DNA of 64,000 nt, from NCBI RefSeq assembly GCF_002939785.1, contig NZ_MDEC01000001.1, positions 186,001 through 250,000 of the forward strand, given 5' to 3'. Under the pieces are notes generated by a model that ran no database searches, had not been told where the DNA came from, and saw only the letters and a list, made by a program, of their open reading frames with translations. Each line of letters opens with the position of its first letter. Positions within the stretch are counted from its first letter, which is position 1. This DNA is from Xanthomonas codiaei. GTDB taxonomy: Bacteria > Pseudomonadota > Gammaproteobacteria > Xanthomonadales > Xanthomonadaceae. Made by a program: the position numbers and the translations under genes. Shown here piece after piece: positions 35,547 through 45,510 of this stretch.

Positions 35547-38500
35547 ATGAGCGCTATCGACACCGATCTTGCCACCACCTTGCGCGAGCGCCGCCGCGCG
35601 GTCGACGGCGCGATGAGTCGCGATCGTGGGCGCTTGCTTGGCCTGTGGTCGCGTTGGCAGGGCAAGCCCGGGAATATGCAGGCGCGCGAGGCATTCGAGC
35701 AAGCACTGGCGGCGTCGCAGGCGCAGCGCCAGGCGCGTGCCGAGCAGCAGCCGGCCGTCACCCTGGATGAGCAGTTGCCGATCGCGCGCGAGGCCGAGCG
35801 CATCATCGCGTTGATCCGCGACCATCAGGTGGTGGTGATCGCCGGCGAGACCGGCTCGGGCAAGACCACCCAGTTGCCCAAGCTGTGCCTGGCAGCGGGG
35901 CGCGGTGCGGCCGGCATGATCGGCTGTACCCAGCCGCGCCGGATCGCCGCGCGCGCAGTGGCCGCACGCGTGGCCGACGAGCTGAAGACCCCGCTCGGCA
36001 CCACGGTGGGCTTCCAGGTGCGCTTTACCGACCGGGTGGGCGAGCAGTCGCGCATCAAGTTCATGACCGACGGCATCCTGCTGGCCGAGATCGCCAGCGA
36101 CCGCTGGTTGTCGGCGTACGACACCATCATCGTGGACGAGGCGCACGAACGCAGTCTCAACATCGATTTCCTGCTGGGGTACCTCAAGCAGCTGCTGAAA
36201 AAACGCCCCGACCTGAAGCTGATCGTCACCTCGGCCACCATCGATACCGAGCGCTTTGCCCAGCATTTCGACAACGCGCCGGTGATCAGCGTGGAAGGCC
36301 GGACCTTCCCGGTGGAAGTGCGCTACCGGCCGCTCGAAGGCGAGGCGGGCGGCGATGACGACGCTGCCGGGCGCGACGGCGAGCGCACCGTCAACGAGGC
36401 CATCGTGGCGGCGATCGACGAGATCACCCGCATCGATCCGCGTGGCGATGTGCTGATGTTCCTGCCCGGCGAGCGCGAGATCCGCGATGCCCACCATGCG
36501 CTGGAGCGGCGCAAATACCGCGATACCGAAGTGGTGCCGCTGTATGCGCGCCTCTCTGCCGCCGACCAAGACCGGGTATTCAACCCCGGCCCACGCCGGC
36601 GCCTGGTGCTGGCGACCAACGTGGCGGAGACCTCGCTGACGGTGCCGCGCATCCGCTACGTGGTGGACCCGGGGTTTGCGCGGGTCAAGCGCTACAGCCC
36701 GCGGCAAAAGCTGGACCGCCTGCATATCGAACCGATCTCGCAGGCCAGCGCCAACCAGCGCATGGGCCGTTGCGGGCGCATTGCCGAGGGCATCTGCTAC
36801 CGGCTGTATGCGGAGGCGGACTTTGCCGCGCGCCCGGCGTTCACCGACCCGGAGATCCGGCGCTCGTCGTTGTCCGGCGTGATCCTGCGCATGCTGCAGC
36901 TGGGGCTGGGACGGATCAAGGAGTTCCCGTTCCTGGAAGCGCCGGACGAGCGTGCGGTGGCCGACGGCTGGCAGCAATTGCTGGAGCTGGGCGCGATCGA
37001 TGCCGATCGACGCCTGACCGCCATCGGCCGGCAGATGGCGCGCCTGCCGGTGGACGTCAAGCTGGCACGCATGCTGGTGGCCGCGCAGCAGCATGGCTGC
37101 TTGCGCGAGATGATCATCATCGCCTCGTTCCTGGGCATCCAGGACCCGCGCGAGCGCCCGCCCGAAGCACGCGAGGCCGCCGACAACGCACATGCGCTGT
37201 TCGCCGATGCGCGCTCGGAATTCGTCGGCATCCTGCGGCTGTGGGAGGCGTACCGGCAGGCGCACGAAGACCTCACCCAGTCCAGGTTGCGCGATTGGTG
37301 TGGCCGGCATTTCCTGGGCTTTTTGCGCATGCGCGAGTGGCGCGAACTGCATCGGCAGCTGCGTCTGTTATGCGAGGAACTGGGCTGGAGCGAGGAGCCG
37401 GCCACGGCAATGCTGGCGCCGCTGTTGGCTGGCCCCAGCGCGCCTGCGCGCGCCGATGGCCACAACGCCAACCGGCCCACGCGCGGTCAACTGCACCGTG
37501 CGGCACGGCTGGCACGCGAAGGCAGGGCCGATCCGTCGGCGACACCGGCGCAGCCTGCAGCGATGGCGCCGGATCGGCAGGCCGAGGCCGCCGAGGCGGC
37601 GGCACGCAGCAGCGAGCGCGAACGGGCGGCCGCCTATCAGGCGCTGCACCGCGCGCTGCTGGCCGGGCTGCCGACGCAGATCGGCCACCGCACCGAGAAA
37701 GGCGATTTCCTGGCGGCACGCCAGCGCCGGTTCGTGCCGTTCCCCGGCTCGGCGCTGGCACGCAAACCGCCGCCGTGGATCCTGGCGGCCACGCTGCTGG
37801 ATACGCAGAAGGTCTGGGGCATGACCAATGCGGCGATCGAACCGGATTGGGCCATCGCCGAGCTGGGACATCTGCTGGCGCGCAAGCATTTCGATGCGCA
37901 TTGGTCGCGTGCGCAGGGGCAGGTGGTGGCGTCCGAGCAGATCAGCCTGTTCGGGCTGGTACTGGCGCCGAAGAAGCCGGTGCACTTCGGCAAGATCGAC
38001 CCGGCGGCCTCGCATGACCTGTTCGTGCGCCAGGGCCTGGTGACCGGCGAGATCAACACGCGTGCGGCATTCGTGGCCGACAACCTGCGGGTACTTGAGC
38101 AAGCGCGCGAGGAAGAAGCCAAACTGCGGCGCGCCGGCATCGTGGCCGACGAGGACTGGCAGGCGCGCTGGTATCTGGACCGCATTCCGGCCGAGCTGCA
38201 TTCGGCCAGCGGGCTGGACGCCTGGTGGAAGACGCTGCCGGCCGACAAGCGCCGCAGCCTGCACTGGAGCTTGACCGATCTGCTGCCCGGTGAAGGCAGC
38301 GAGGCCGATCGATTCCCGAAGTATTTCGCGCTGGGCGATGCGCGGCTGCCGTTGCATTACCGCTTCGAGCCGGGCGCCATCGACGATGGCGTGACGCTGG
38401 AAGTGCCGCTGCATCTTCTCAACGCGCTGGATCCGGCGCGTCTGTCGTGGCTGGCGCCGGGCTTCGTCGCCGACAAGGCCTCGGCATTGATCCGCAGCCT

Positions 38501-39659
38501 GCCCAAGGCGCAGCGACGCAATTTCGTGCCGGCGCCGGATTTTGGCCGTGCGTTCTACGAGGCCTACACCCTGCCGTCGGCCGACGACATCCGGGGCGAG
38601 CTGGCGCGCTTTTTGTCCAAGGCCACCGGCGTGCAGCTGGCGGCGCTGGATTTCGACGAACCAGCGCTGGATACCCATTTGCTGATGAACCTGCGGCTGC
38701 GCGACGACGGCGGCAAGGTGCTGGCCGAATCGCGCGATCTGGCCGGGCTGCGTGCGCGCTTTGGAGAACGTGCGGGACAAGCGTTTGCCGCGCGCGCGGG
38801 GCGTGCGCTGGCCGCCGAAGGCCTGCGCGAGTTCCCGGCTGCGCCGATCCCCGAGCAGGTGGCCGGGGAAGCCGGCGTGCCGGCGTATCCGGCGCTGGTG
38901 GATCAGGGCGAGGATGCGGCGCTACGCATCTTTGCCGACCGCAACGACGCGGCGCAGGCGCATCCGCGCGGCGTGCGGCGGTTGCTGGAACTCGCCCTGG
39001 CCGACAAGATCAAGCAGGCGCGCAAGCAGTTGCCGGTGTCGCCCAAGACTGGCCTGCTCTATGCGGCGATCGAGTCGCAGGAGCGCCTGCGTGGCGATCT
39101 GGTCGACGCCGCACTCAATGCGGTGCTGGACGAGGGGCTTGGCGCAATCCGCGACCCGGGCGCGTTTGCGCATCGGCGCGACGATGCCGGCAAGCGCCTG
39201 TTCGGCGAAGCGATGGAGCGCCTGAAACTGGCCGAAAACATCCTGGGCGCGGTGGCCGAACTCAAGCCGCTGCTGGAAGCGCCGCTGATGGGCTGGGCAC
39301 GCGGCAACCTGGACGACATGGTGCAGCAATTGCGCGGCCTGGTGCATGCCGGCTTCCTGCGCCAGACCCCGGCCGCGGCACTGGCCAACTACCCGCGCTA
39401 CCTCAAGGCGATGATCCTGCGCACCGAACGCGCCAAGCGCGACCCGGCGCGCGACCAGGCACGCATGCTCGAACTCAAGCCGTTCGTGGATGCGCTGGAC
39501 GATGCGGCCGCACGCGGGCTGCAGCAGCGCCCCGACTGGCAGGCGCTGCGCTGGGATCTGGAAGAACTACGGGTGTCGGTATTCGCGCAGGAGCTGGGCG
39601 CCAAGTCCGGCATCTCGGCGAAGAAACTGGCGCAGCGGGTGGCGGCGTTGCGCGGATAG
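35547..39659 (+). CDS. hrpA: ATP-dependent RNA helicase HrpA
   Basis: A 1370-residue DEAH-box helicase. Walker A GETGSGKTTQLPKL, motif II VDEAHERSLN, SAT motif VTSATID and motif VI QRMGRCGRIAEG are all present, followed by the HA2, OB and a long HrpA-specific C-terminal region (DUF3418). E. coli HrpA is about 1300 residues; it cleaves or remodels mRNA and has been linked to resolving stalled ribosomes. An Ala/Arg-rich insert near residues 630-690 differs from the E. coli enzyme. It converges with the TonB receptor gene across a perfect hairpin. Confidence 0.96.
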   Translation: MSAIDTDLATTLRERRRAVDGAMSRDRGRLLGLWSRWQGKPGNMQAREAFEQALAASQAQRQARAEQQPAVTLDEQLPIAREAERIIALIRDHQVVVIAGETGSGKTTQLPKLCLAAGRGAAGMIGCTQPRRIAARAVAARVADELKTPLGTTVGFQVRFTDRVGEQSRIKFMTDGILLAEIASDRWLSAYDTIIVDEAHERSLNIDFLLGYLKQLLKKRPDLKLIVTSATIDTERFAQHFDNAPVISVEGRTFPVEVRYRPLEGEAGGDDDAAGRDGERTVNEAIVAAIDEITRIDPRGDVLMFLPGEREIRDAHHALERRKYRDTEVVPLYARLSAADQDRVFNPGPRRRLVLATNVAETSLTVPRIRYVVDPGFARVKRYSPRQKLDRLHIEPISQASANQRMGRCGRIAEGICYRLYAEADFAARPAFTDPEIRRSSLSGVILRMLQLGLGRIKEFPFLEAPDERAVADGWQQLLELGAIDADRRLTAIGRQMARLPVDVKLARMLVAAQQHGCLREMIIIASFLGIQDPRERPPEAREAADNAHALFADARSEFVGILRLWEAYRQAHEDLTQSRLRDWCGRHFLGFLRMREWRELHRQLRLLCEELGWSEEPATAMLAPLLAGPSAPARADGHNANRPTRGQLHRAARLAREGRADPSATPAQPAAMAPDRQAEAAEAAARSSERERAAAYQALHRALLAGLPTQIGHRTEKGDFLAARQRRFVPFPGSALARKPPPWILAATLLDTQKVWGMTNAAIEPDWAIAELGHLLARKHFDAHWSRAQGQVVASEQISLFGLVLAPKKPVHFGKIDPAASHDLFVRQGLVTGEINTRAAFVADNLRVLEQAREEEAKLRRAGIVADEDWQARWYLDRIPAELHSASGLDAWWKTLPADKRRSLHWSLTDLLPGEGSEADRFPKYFALGDARLPLHYRFEPGAIDDGVTLEVPLHLLNALDPARLSWLAPGFVADKASALIRSLPKAQRRNFVPAPDFGRAFYEAYTLPSADDIRGELARFLSKATGVQLAALDFDEPALDTHLLMNLRLRDDGGKVLAESRDLAGLRARFGERAGQAFAARAGRALAAEGLREFPAAPIPEQVAGEAGVPAYPALVDQGEDAALRIFADRNDAAQAHPRGVRRLLELALADKIKQARKQLPVSPKTGLLYAAIESQERLRGDLVDAALNAVLDEGLGAIRDPGAFAHRRDDAGKRLFGEAMERLKLAENILGAVAELKPLLEAPLMGWARGNLDDMVQQLRGLVHAGFLRQTPAAALANYPRYLKAMILRTERAKRDPARDQARMLELKPFVDALDDAAARGLQQRPDWQALRWDLEELRVSVFAQELGAKSGISAKKLAQRVAALRG

Positions 39660-39762
39660 CCGCAGCGCCCGAGCGTAGGCAGAGGCCGGTGGCGAGCGGC
39701 GCTGCACGCTCATCGCGTGCGACGACAGGGCGCAAGAAAAACTGTACGACCCCGCGCGACTA

Positions 39763-39806
39763 CGCGATGCATCGGGCCACCCGACGGGGTGGCCCGATGC
39801 ATCGCG
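39763..39806. terminator. Perfect 20-bp hairpin between convergent genes
   Basis: CGCGATGCATCGGGCCACCC (39763-39782), loop GACG, then its exact reverse complement (39787-39806). It lies between the ends of hrpA and the TonB receptor gene and can serve both strands as a bidirectional terminator, although T-tracts are absent. Confidence 0.8.
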
Positions 39807-39817
39807 CCAACCACCGC

Positions 39818-42454
39818 TCAGAACTTCAGATGCAAGGCGGCCATGTAGCGTCGCCCGCTCTTGTAGCGGCCGGCCAGGTGGTCCTTGTCGCCGAGATACT
39901 GCAGGTACTGCTCATCCAGCAGGTTTTGCGCATCCAGCTGCAGCGACCAGGTCGGGCTGAATGCATAGCCGATGCTGGCACCAAGTTCGGCATAGTCGTC
40001 CACGCTGGCCGGAGCGGCGCCGGCCACGTAACCGCCGGCCAGGTAGCTGTCGCGCCAGTTGTAGGTCAGCCGTGCATTGAGCGGGCCTTTCTCGAAGTAC
40101 GGGCTGAAGGCCACGCTGTTGCGCGACTGGTAGGGCAGGGCATCGCCGGTGTTGTTCTCGCCGTTGGCGTAGGTGTAGTTGCCGGTCAGGCCAAAGCCGC
40201 TGTCGCCGAAGGGTTGCTGGAACGAGAGATTGAAGCCCTTGACCTTGCCCTGCCCGGCGTTGCGCGGCCGCTGGATGCTGTAGTCGCAATAGCCGTCGGC
40301 GGTGCAGCCATTGCTGCCCACCAACTGCGCCCAGCTCTGCGGCGCGGTGTCGCGCAGTGCGTTGTACTGGCGCTCCACGCTGGCACTGGTGTCGATGTAG
40401 TTGTCGATCTTCTTGTAGAACACCGACCAGGCCACCACCGCTTGCTGGGCGAAGTAGTACTCGGCCGACAGGTTGAAATTCCACGACTCGTACGGCGACA
40501 GCTCCGCATTGCCGCCACTGCCGGTCAGCGTGGTGTCGTTGAGGAAGGTGTTGTTGACCATTTGGTTGTACGGCGCCCAGGCGATCACCTTGGCCGCGGC
40601 GAAGCGGAACACCCAATCGGTGCTGGTGTCGTAGGAAAGGGTCAGCGAGGGCAGCAGGAAATCCTCCTTGCGGGTGCGGGTCTGCCACAGGCTGTCGGCG
40701 TTGGCCAGCGAAGGCGTGCCGCTGTAGACGAAGCCGCTGCCTTCGGTCTTGGAGTCGACATAGCGCACGCCAAGACTGCCGCGCAGGCCGCCGCCGGAGA
40801 AGTTCAGCTGCGCGTAGGCGGCATTGTTGGTCTGCTGCAGCGCCCAGGTGTTGTTGAGATAGCTGGCCGGGTCTGGAGCGGCGTAATCCACCGGGCTGTT
40901 GCGGATCCAGTTCAGCACATTGTTGCGGCCCGCCTGCACATGCCGGCCGTGGTCGGGATAGAAACCGTCCAGATCGGTGAGGCCGATGGTGCCCACGTCG
41001 GCCAGTGTGCCGGGTGTGACGCCGCCATAGACATTGAGCTCGAAACGCTCGTCGTGTTTGCCGTGGCGCACGCCCAGCAGCAATTGATTGAACACGCTGT
41101 CGAACTGCAGGTTCAGATCCAGCTGGCCGTAGGTGTCCTTGCTTTGCGTGGAGAAGATGCCGTTGTTGCCGAACCAGCCGCCGGCCGAGCCCCAGTTGGC
41201 CGGGTCGCGCGCGGCGGCCGGGTCGTCGAAGCGGATGCCGCGGCGGGTATCCCAGCTGAAGCCACCGTTGTAGAACGGCTCGATGAAGTACTGCGACAGA
41301 TCCTTGTTCTCGGACTTGCTTTGGCCGATCTGTCCATTCAGGCCCCAGCCCTCGCCGCGAAACGCCCCTCGCAGGTCCAGGCCCTTGGTGGTGACTTCCG
41401 ATTCGCGCACGTTATTGTCGTAGAGCACCGTGCCGCCCAGCGGGTCGGCATTGGCGCTGGAATGGCCGCTGGTCACCACGCCGTTTCGCACATCGCCCAG
41501 CCGGTCCACCGCGGCAACGGTGCCGGGATTCCAGGTCAGAAAGCTGTACATCGACTGGTTGTAGTTGTCGAAATTTTCGTTGATGTACAGGCCGCTCAGA
41601 TTGAACTCCAGCGCCTCGCTGGGTTTGAGCTGCAGGTTGACCACGGCGCTGTCGCGCTCGCGGTCCTGCTGGAACCAGGCCGCATTGATCGAGTTGGGCA
41701 CATCGGCATCGGGCGGCACCGTGCCTGCGGCATTGGCGAAACTGCTGGCCGGTGCGTAGCCGAACACTTCCATGCCGCGGCGGTCCACGCGCTCTTCGTA
41801 ATGCTGCGCCGACACCGCGATGCCAAAGGTCTGCGCGCTGTTCTTCCAGCTGTAGAGCAATGCCGCGTTGGGCTTGCCCTGGCTGGCCTGGTCGCTGTAG
41901 CTATAGCCGATCGATGCGGCCACTTCGTTGACATCCAGATCCAGCGGCTGGCGGGTGTGCATCAACACGGTGCCTCCCAGGCTGCCTTCGGTCAGCCGCG
42001 CTTCGGAGGATTTGAGGATTTCCGCCCGGCCCAGGATCTGCGGCGCAAGCAATGTGTAGTCGAAGCCGCGATTGGGTTGTTCGCCATACAGCCAGATTGC
42101 CTGCGCCACCGGGTGGCCGTCCAGGAACGACAGGTTCAGGCTGGGGTCGGTGCCGTCGATGCTGACCCGCTCGCCCTGGCCGAAGCGCCGGTCCAGGGTG
42201 ACGCCGGGAATCTGCGACAGCGCTTCGGCCACGTTGGTGCTGGGGAACTTGCCGATGTCCTCGGCAGTGATTGCTTCGGAAATGCCGGCGTTGTTGCGTT
42301 TGGTGTCGAGCGATTTTTCCAGGCTGGCACGGATGCCGACCACCTGTACGGCGTCCAGGTCGGTGGCTTGCTGGCCTGCAGCGTCCTGGGCTTGCACGGT
42401 GAATGCCAACGACAACGCAATCGCACTGGACAGCAGGGTGGTGCTGTATTTCAT
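39818..42454 (-). CDS. TonB-dependent receptor, probable carbohydrate type
   Basis: An 878-residue outer-membrane receptor. Signal peptide ends FTVQAQ, followed by a TonB-box-like DLDAVQVVGIRASLEKSLDT, plug (GISEAITAEDIGKFPSTNVAEALSQIPGV; GSLGGTVLMHTRQPLD) and a full barrel ending in Phe (MAALHLKF). The GIRASLEKSLDTKR plug start is typical of receptors for sugars in Xanthomonas and Caulobacter. The ATG at 42454 has a strong Shine-Dalgarno (GAGGAGAGACATC). It follows glucokinase by about 100 bp in the same direction, suggesting uptake and phosphorylation of a glucose-yielding substrate. Confidence 0.92.
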   Translation of the reverse strand: MKYSTTLLSSAIALSLAFTVQAQDAAGQQATDLDAVQVVGIRASLEKSLDTKRNNAGISEAITAEDIGKFPSTNVAEALSQIPGVTLDRRFGQGERVSIDGTDPSLNLSFLDGHPVAQAIWLYGEQPNRGFDYTLLAPQILGRAEILKSSEARLTEGSLGGTVLMHTRQPLDLDVNEVAASIGYSYSDQASQGKPNAALLYSWKNSAQTFGIAVSAQHYEERVDRRGMEVFGYAPASSFANAAGTVPPDADVPNSINAAWFQQDRERDSAVVNLQLKPSEALEFNLSGLYINENFDNYNQSMYSFLTWNPGTVAAVDRLGDVRNGVVTSGHSSANADPLGGTVLYDNNVRESEVTTKGLDLRGAFRGEGWGLNGQIGQSKSENKDLSQYFIEPFYNGGFSWDTRRGIRFDDPAAARDPANWGSAGGWFGNNGIFSTQSKDTYGQLDLNLQFDSVFNQLLLGVRHGKHDERFELNVYGGVTPGTLADVGTIGLTDLDGFYPDHGRHVQAGRNNVLNWIRNSPVDYAAPDPASYLNNTWALQQTNNAAYAQLNFSGGGLRGSLGVRYVDSKTEGSGFVYSGTPSLANADSLWQTRTRKEDFLLPSLTLSYDTSTDWVFRFAAAKVIAWAPYNQMVNNTFLNDTTLTGSGGNAELSPYESWNFNLSAEYYFAQQAVVAWSVFYKKIDNYIDTSASVERQYNALRDTAPQSWAQLVGSNGCTADGYCDYSIQRPRNAGQGKVKGFNLSFQQPFGDSGFGLTGNYTYANGENNTGDALPYQSRNSVAFSPYFEKGPLNARLTYNWRDSYLAGGYVAGAAPASVDDYAELGASIGYAFSPTWSLQLDAQNLLDEQYLQYLGDKDHLAGRYKSGRRYMAALHLKF

Positions 42455-42521
42455 GATGTCTCTCCTCATCACGCACAGGGATGGACGGCGGGCTGCTGCT
42501 CGCCGGATGCGGGGTCTTGCC

Positions 42522-42546
42522 GCCGCGCGCTAGAAAAACGCGCGGC
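42522..42546 (-). other. Stem-loop between glk and TonB receptor genes
   Basis: An 8-bp GC stem (GCCGCGCG and CGCGCGGC) with a 9-nt A-rich loop lies just after the glk stop. On the transcribed strand the loop carries the T residues, so it may set differential mRNA levels within the operon and need not end transcription. Confidence 0.5.
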
Positions 42547-42553
42547 CAATCGC

Positions 42554-43588
42554 TTACGACACGTCAGCGCGGTGCTGCAGATACCAGTTGGCTGCGCCGA
42601 GCACGCCCAATTGCCCGTGCTCGACCAATTTGACCGGGATGCGTTCGAGCACCTCGCGCATGCCGCCCTTGTCGAGCAAGCGCGCACGAAACGCGCTGGC
42701 CGCCAGGAAGCTGCCGATGCTCGGCAGGATGCCGCCGGCCAGATAGATGCCGCCGGCCGCGCCGTAGGCCAGGGCCATGTCGCCCACGGCATGGCCGAGC
42801 AGCGCGCAGAACACCTGCAGCGTTTCGCATGCCAGCGCATCGTCTTCGTGCAGGGCGGCATGGGTGATCGCCGCGGGCAGCGCGAGCCGCGGGGTGGCGC
42901 CATGCAATTGGCAGGTGGCGGTGTAGAGCCGCAGCAGGCCGGGGCCGGACAGCACATGTTCCAGTGGCAGGTAGTGCCGATCGCGCAGCAGGATGTGCAG
43001 CAATTGCGCTTCGTGCGCGTGCGTGCTGGCCAGCGCGACCTGGCCGACTTCGGTGGCCAGCACGATCGGGCGCGGCCTGGCATCGATCCACACTGCCGCC
43101 CCCAGCCCGGTGCCGGGCCCCACCACCAGGATGGGACCGGCGGCGCGCGCATGCCGCGGTGTGGGCCCGCTCAGCTGCAGCACCGCACGCGGCTCCATGA
43201 GCGGGGCGGCGTAGGCGACCGCTTCGAAATCGTTGACCAGATGCACGCTGCGCAGATCGAGCGCGCCACGCAGGCGCCTGGGCGAAATGCTCCACGGCAG
43301 GTTGTTGCTGATGAAGGTGTCTTCGTCCAACGCGACTCCCGCACTGGCGATGACCACCGTATTTACGCGGCTCACCTGTGGCAGGAAGTCGGCCAGGATG
43401 GCGTCCAGGCTGGGGTACTCGGCACAGCGATAGGTGCGGTAATGCGCCAGCTCGATCGCGCCGCTGTCGGTCTGCAGCGCATGGCCAAGACGCACATGCG
43501 TGCCGCCGACATCGGCGGCGACGAAGCCGGTTGCGGCGGGAACGGCGGGCGAGACAGAAGCCTGAGCAGAGTGCGAGGTCGCAGCCAC
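42554..43588 (-). CDS. glk: Glucokinase
   Basis: A 344-residue Glk-family (PF02685-type) hexokinase fold enzyme: ADVGGTHVRLGHA is the ATP phosphate-binding loop, NDFEAVAYAAP the sugar-binding segment, LVVGPGTGLGAAVW the second phosphate loop and GGIYLAGGILPSIGSFL the adenosine region. It converts glucose to glucose-6-phosphate for Entner-Doudoroff metabolism. The N-terminal 20 residues are Ser/Ala-rich and may overstate the start. A LacI/NagR-like palindrome lies about 70 bp upstream. Confidence 0.93.
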   Translation of the reverse strand: MAATSHSAQASVSPAVPAATGFVAADVGGTHVRLGHALQTDSGAIELAHYRTYRCAEYPSLDAILADFLPQVSRVNTVVIASAGVALDEDTFISNNLPWSISPRRLRGALDLRSVHLVNDFEAVAYAAPLMEPRAVLQLSGPTPRHARAAGPILVVGPGTGLGAAVWIDARPRPIVLATEVGQVALASTHAHEAQLLHILLRDRHYLPLEHVLSGPGLLRLYTATCQLHGATPRLALPAAITHAALHEDDALACETLQVFCALLGHAVGDMALAYGAAGGIYLAGGILPSIGSFLAASAFRARLLDKGGMREVLERIPVKLVEHGQLGVLGAANWYLQHRADVS

Positions 43589-44019
43589 ATGCAGTCCTTT
43601 GGTCCGTCTGATCGGCCCGTGCCGTCAGCGAGTACGGGCCTGTGTAGGAGTTGGTGACAACGATGTCAATGGTTCAGCCGGGTTGGATCGATCTTGCTGG
43701 CGGGCTCAAGTGCCAAATCACCCCCATCGACGGGTTGTATGCGGACTTCGTTGCGCAGGCTGGTCAACATCGCCGAGTTGGTGAGTTCCCATGGCGTGGC
43801 GGTACGCATCGGCGAGTCAGGCAGTTGGCACGGATGCGAAATCCGCGGGCCCAGAGGCGGCGCCGGCGGCGCTGGCCAGCACCGCGACCATCCATGCCAG
43901 CGGTGGTGCCCGACGCAGAACAGATGGGTACGCCATGCCGGCTCGGGCCGCGACCGCGACCGCTCACCGCAAGGCACATCGCTTCGGTCGGCGCAGCGCG
44001 GGTGCAGGCGGCCAGCTCT
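43589..44019. other. glk upstream region
   Basis: The 431-bp gap between glk and the PqaA-like gene holds a palindrome (43655-43668) near glk. Frames on both strands further from glk lack domains; a regulator gene usually found next to such receptors is absent. Confidence 0.45.
43655..43668. promoter_or_regulatory. Candidate LacI-family (NagR-like) operator upstream of glk
   Basis: TGACAACGATGTCA has perfect 5-bp arms TGACA/TGTCA around a CG-containing centre, 67 bp upstream of the glk start. It resembles, from memory, the NagR-type motif TGACA-nCGn-TGTCA reported for gammaproteobacterial N-acetylglucosamine regulons. Regulation of glk and the receptor by such a repressor is inference. Confidence 0.5.
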
Positions 44020-45510
44020 TCAGCGCGCTGCATTGCTCGCAGCGCCCGGCAGCGTGCTGCAGGCGGCGTTGTCGGTCGGCGGTGCCTGGGTGGGGTATTG
44101 CTGCCGACCGAGTACATAGGTCTGGCTGGTGGCGACGAAGCCATCGGCATAGGTGGCTTCGACGAAGTACGCGCTCCAGCCAGCTGCCGGAACCTGGACG
44201 GGCACCGCCACCTTGCCGCCGCGCGGCAACGGCAGCGGGGTCGCGTTGTAGCGGATGCCGCAGGCATGGCGGAAATCGCGCGCCTGGGGATTGCTGGCAC
44301 TCCAGAGCCGCAGTTGGGTAGGGCGCTCGGACAAGCGCAGGCGGATCCGCGGCGCCGTTCCCGCCTGCAGCGTATCGCTGAGCTGCGGGAGCGCGCGCTG
44401 CTGCTGTAACCGGGTGACAAAAGGCACCAGGCTGTCGACCACCGATGCGCGGATGCCCTTATGCCCACTGTTGGGAACCATGCGCAAGGCTTTGCTGCCC
44501 GGCAATGCGTCGTAAAAGAAGCGCGTGTTATCCGGCAGGAAGAAATCGTCGCCGCTGGCATTGACGATGTACTTGGGCACCGACAGACGCTTGCGATACG
44601 GCGTACGCAGGTAGCTGAGCGGATCCTGCATCTGCACCAATTGCGCGAATTGCGGCGTCTGCAGCTGGGTGGTGATTCCCTGTTTGGCGTAGGCGTTGAA
44701 GGCGATCGGCCAATTGCCGCCGTAGGTCCGGTACATATGATCGAGCACGGCCGGCATGTTGAGGATGTCGATCACGAACGGCGCCACCGCCTCCACGCGC
44801 TGGTCGGCGATGGTGGCATGCCAGCTCGCCCAACCGCGCTTGGAGGCACCGGCCAGGATGAAACGATGGATCTTCAGCGGCGCCAGCTCGCGCTCGGCCA
44901 GCGACATGGTGCGTGCAATCGCCGCGGCCATCGGCACGTGCAGCAGCAGGGTCTTGCGCTGCGGCGGCGCTTTCAGGAATTGCGACCAGGTATAGGCAAC
45001 GCTGTCATCCTCTCGGCGCGGCGCATCGTCACCGCGATAGCTCAGCGCCTGGTTGGGAATGTCGCTCAGCGCGATCACCACGGTGCGGCTGCGTTGCGCA
45101 AGTGCCGCCAGCGCTTCGGGCGTCAGTTCGCTGGCCGGTTGCGCCGCACTGCCCGCAGCCGCATTGCGGATGCCATTGGTGGACAGCAGCACGGCGCGGG
45201 TGGGCAGCGCATCGGCGGGGACGTAGATCGCCACATCGTGCTGCCACACGGCCGGGGTGACCAGCGATTCGGGCGACCAGGTCTGCGAGGTCAACACATA
45301 GTCGCGCCGCTCCACACCGTTCACCGTGCTGGTGGCGACCCGGGTATAGACCAGCGGTTGCCGCTCCACCGCGTCGTGATAGCAGACCAGCGCCTGGTCG
45401 AAGCCGACCTCCGGTCGCGTGCATTGCTCGGCGGCGGTGTCGGCCAGTGCCGACCCGGTGGTGAACAGCAGCAGCGTGAGGGCACAACGTGTCGACAAGG
45501 GCATCGGCAT
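44020..45510 (-). CDS. PhoPQ-activated pathogenicity-related (PqaA-type) protein
   Basis: A 496-residue exported protein with signal peptide (LTLLLFTTGSALADTA) and an alpha/beta-hydrolase-like core of the PhoPQ-regulated PqaA family. The nucleophile elbow is ILAGASKRGWASWHATIAD, and YIVNASGDDFFLPDN and PNSGHKGIR supply the likely acid and histidine. In Salmonella the relative is controlled by PhoPQ and affects resistance to cationic peptides; the enzymatic substrate is unknown. A Pro/Arg-rich C-terminal domain from about residue 380 (LSERPTQLRLWSASNPQARD) is a predicted beta sandwich. Confidence 0.88.
   Translation of the reverse strand: MPMPLSTRCALTLLLFTTGSALADTAAEQCTRPEVGFDQALVCYHDAVERQPLVYTRVATSTVNGVERRDYVLTSQTWSPESLVTPAVWQHDVAIYVPADALPTRAVLLSTNGIRNAAAGSAAQPASELTPEALAALAQRSRTVVIALSDIPNQALSYRGDDAPRREDDSVAYTWSQFLKAPPQRKTLLLHVPMAAAIARTMSLAERELAPLKIHRFILAGASKRGWASWHATIADQRVEAVAPFVIDILNMPAVLDHMYRTYGGNWPIAFNAYAKQGITTQLQTPQFAQLVQMQDPLSYLRTPYRKRLSVPKYIVNASGDDFFLPDNTRFFYDALPGSKALRMVPNSGHKGIRASVVDSLVPFVTRLQQQRALPQLSDTLQAGTAPRIRLRLSERPTQLRLWSASNPQARDFRHACGIRYNATPLPLPRGGKVAVPVQVPAAGWSAYFVEATYADGFVATSQTYVLGRQQYPTQAPPTDNAACSTLPGAASNAAR

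Noticed and set aside
38447-43657. A 1736-codon open frame on the plus strand
   Set aside because: It runs through the hrpA 3' end and then antisense to the TonB receptor and glucokinase genes. It lacks domains and arises from high GC and codon bias.
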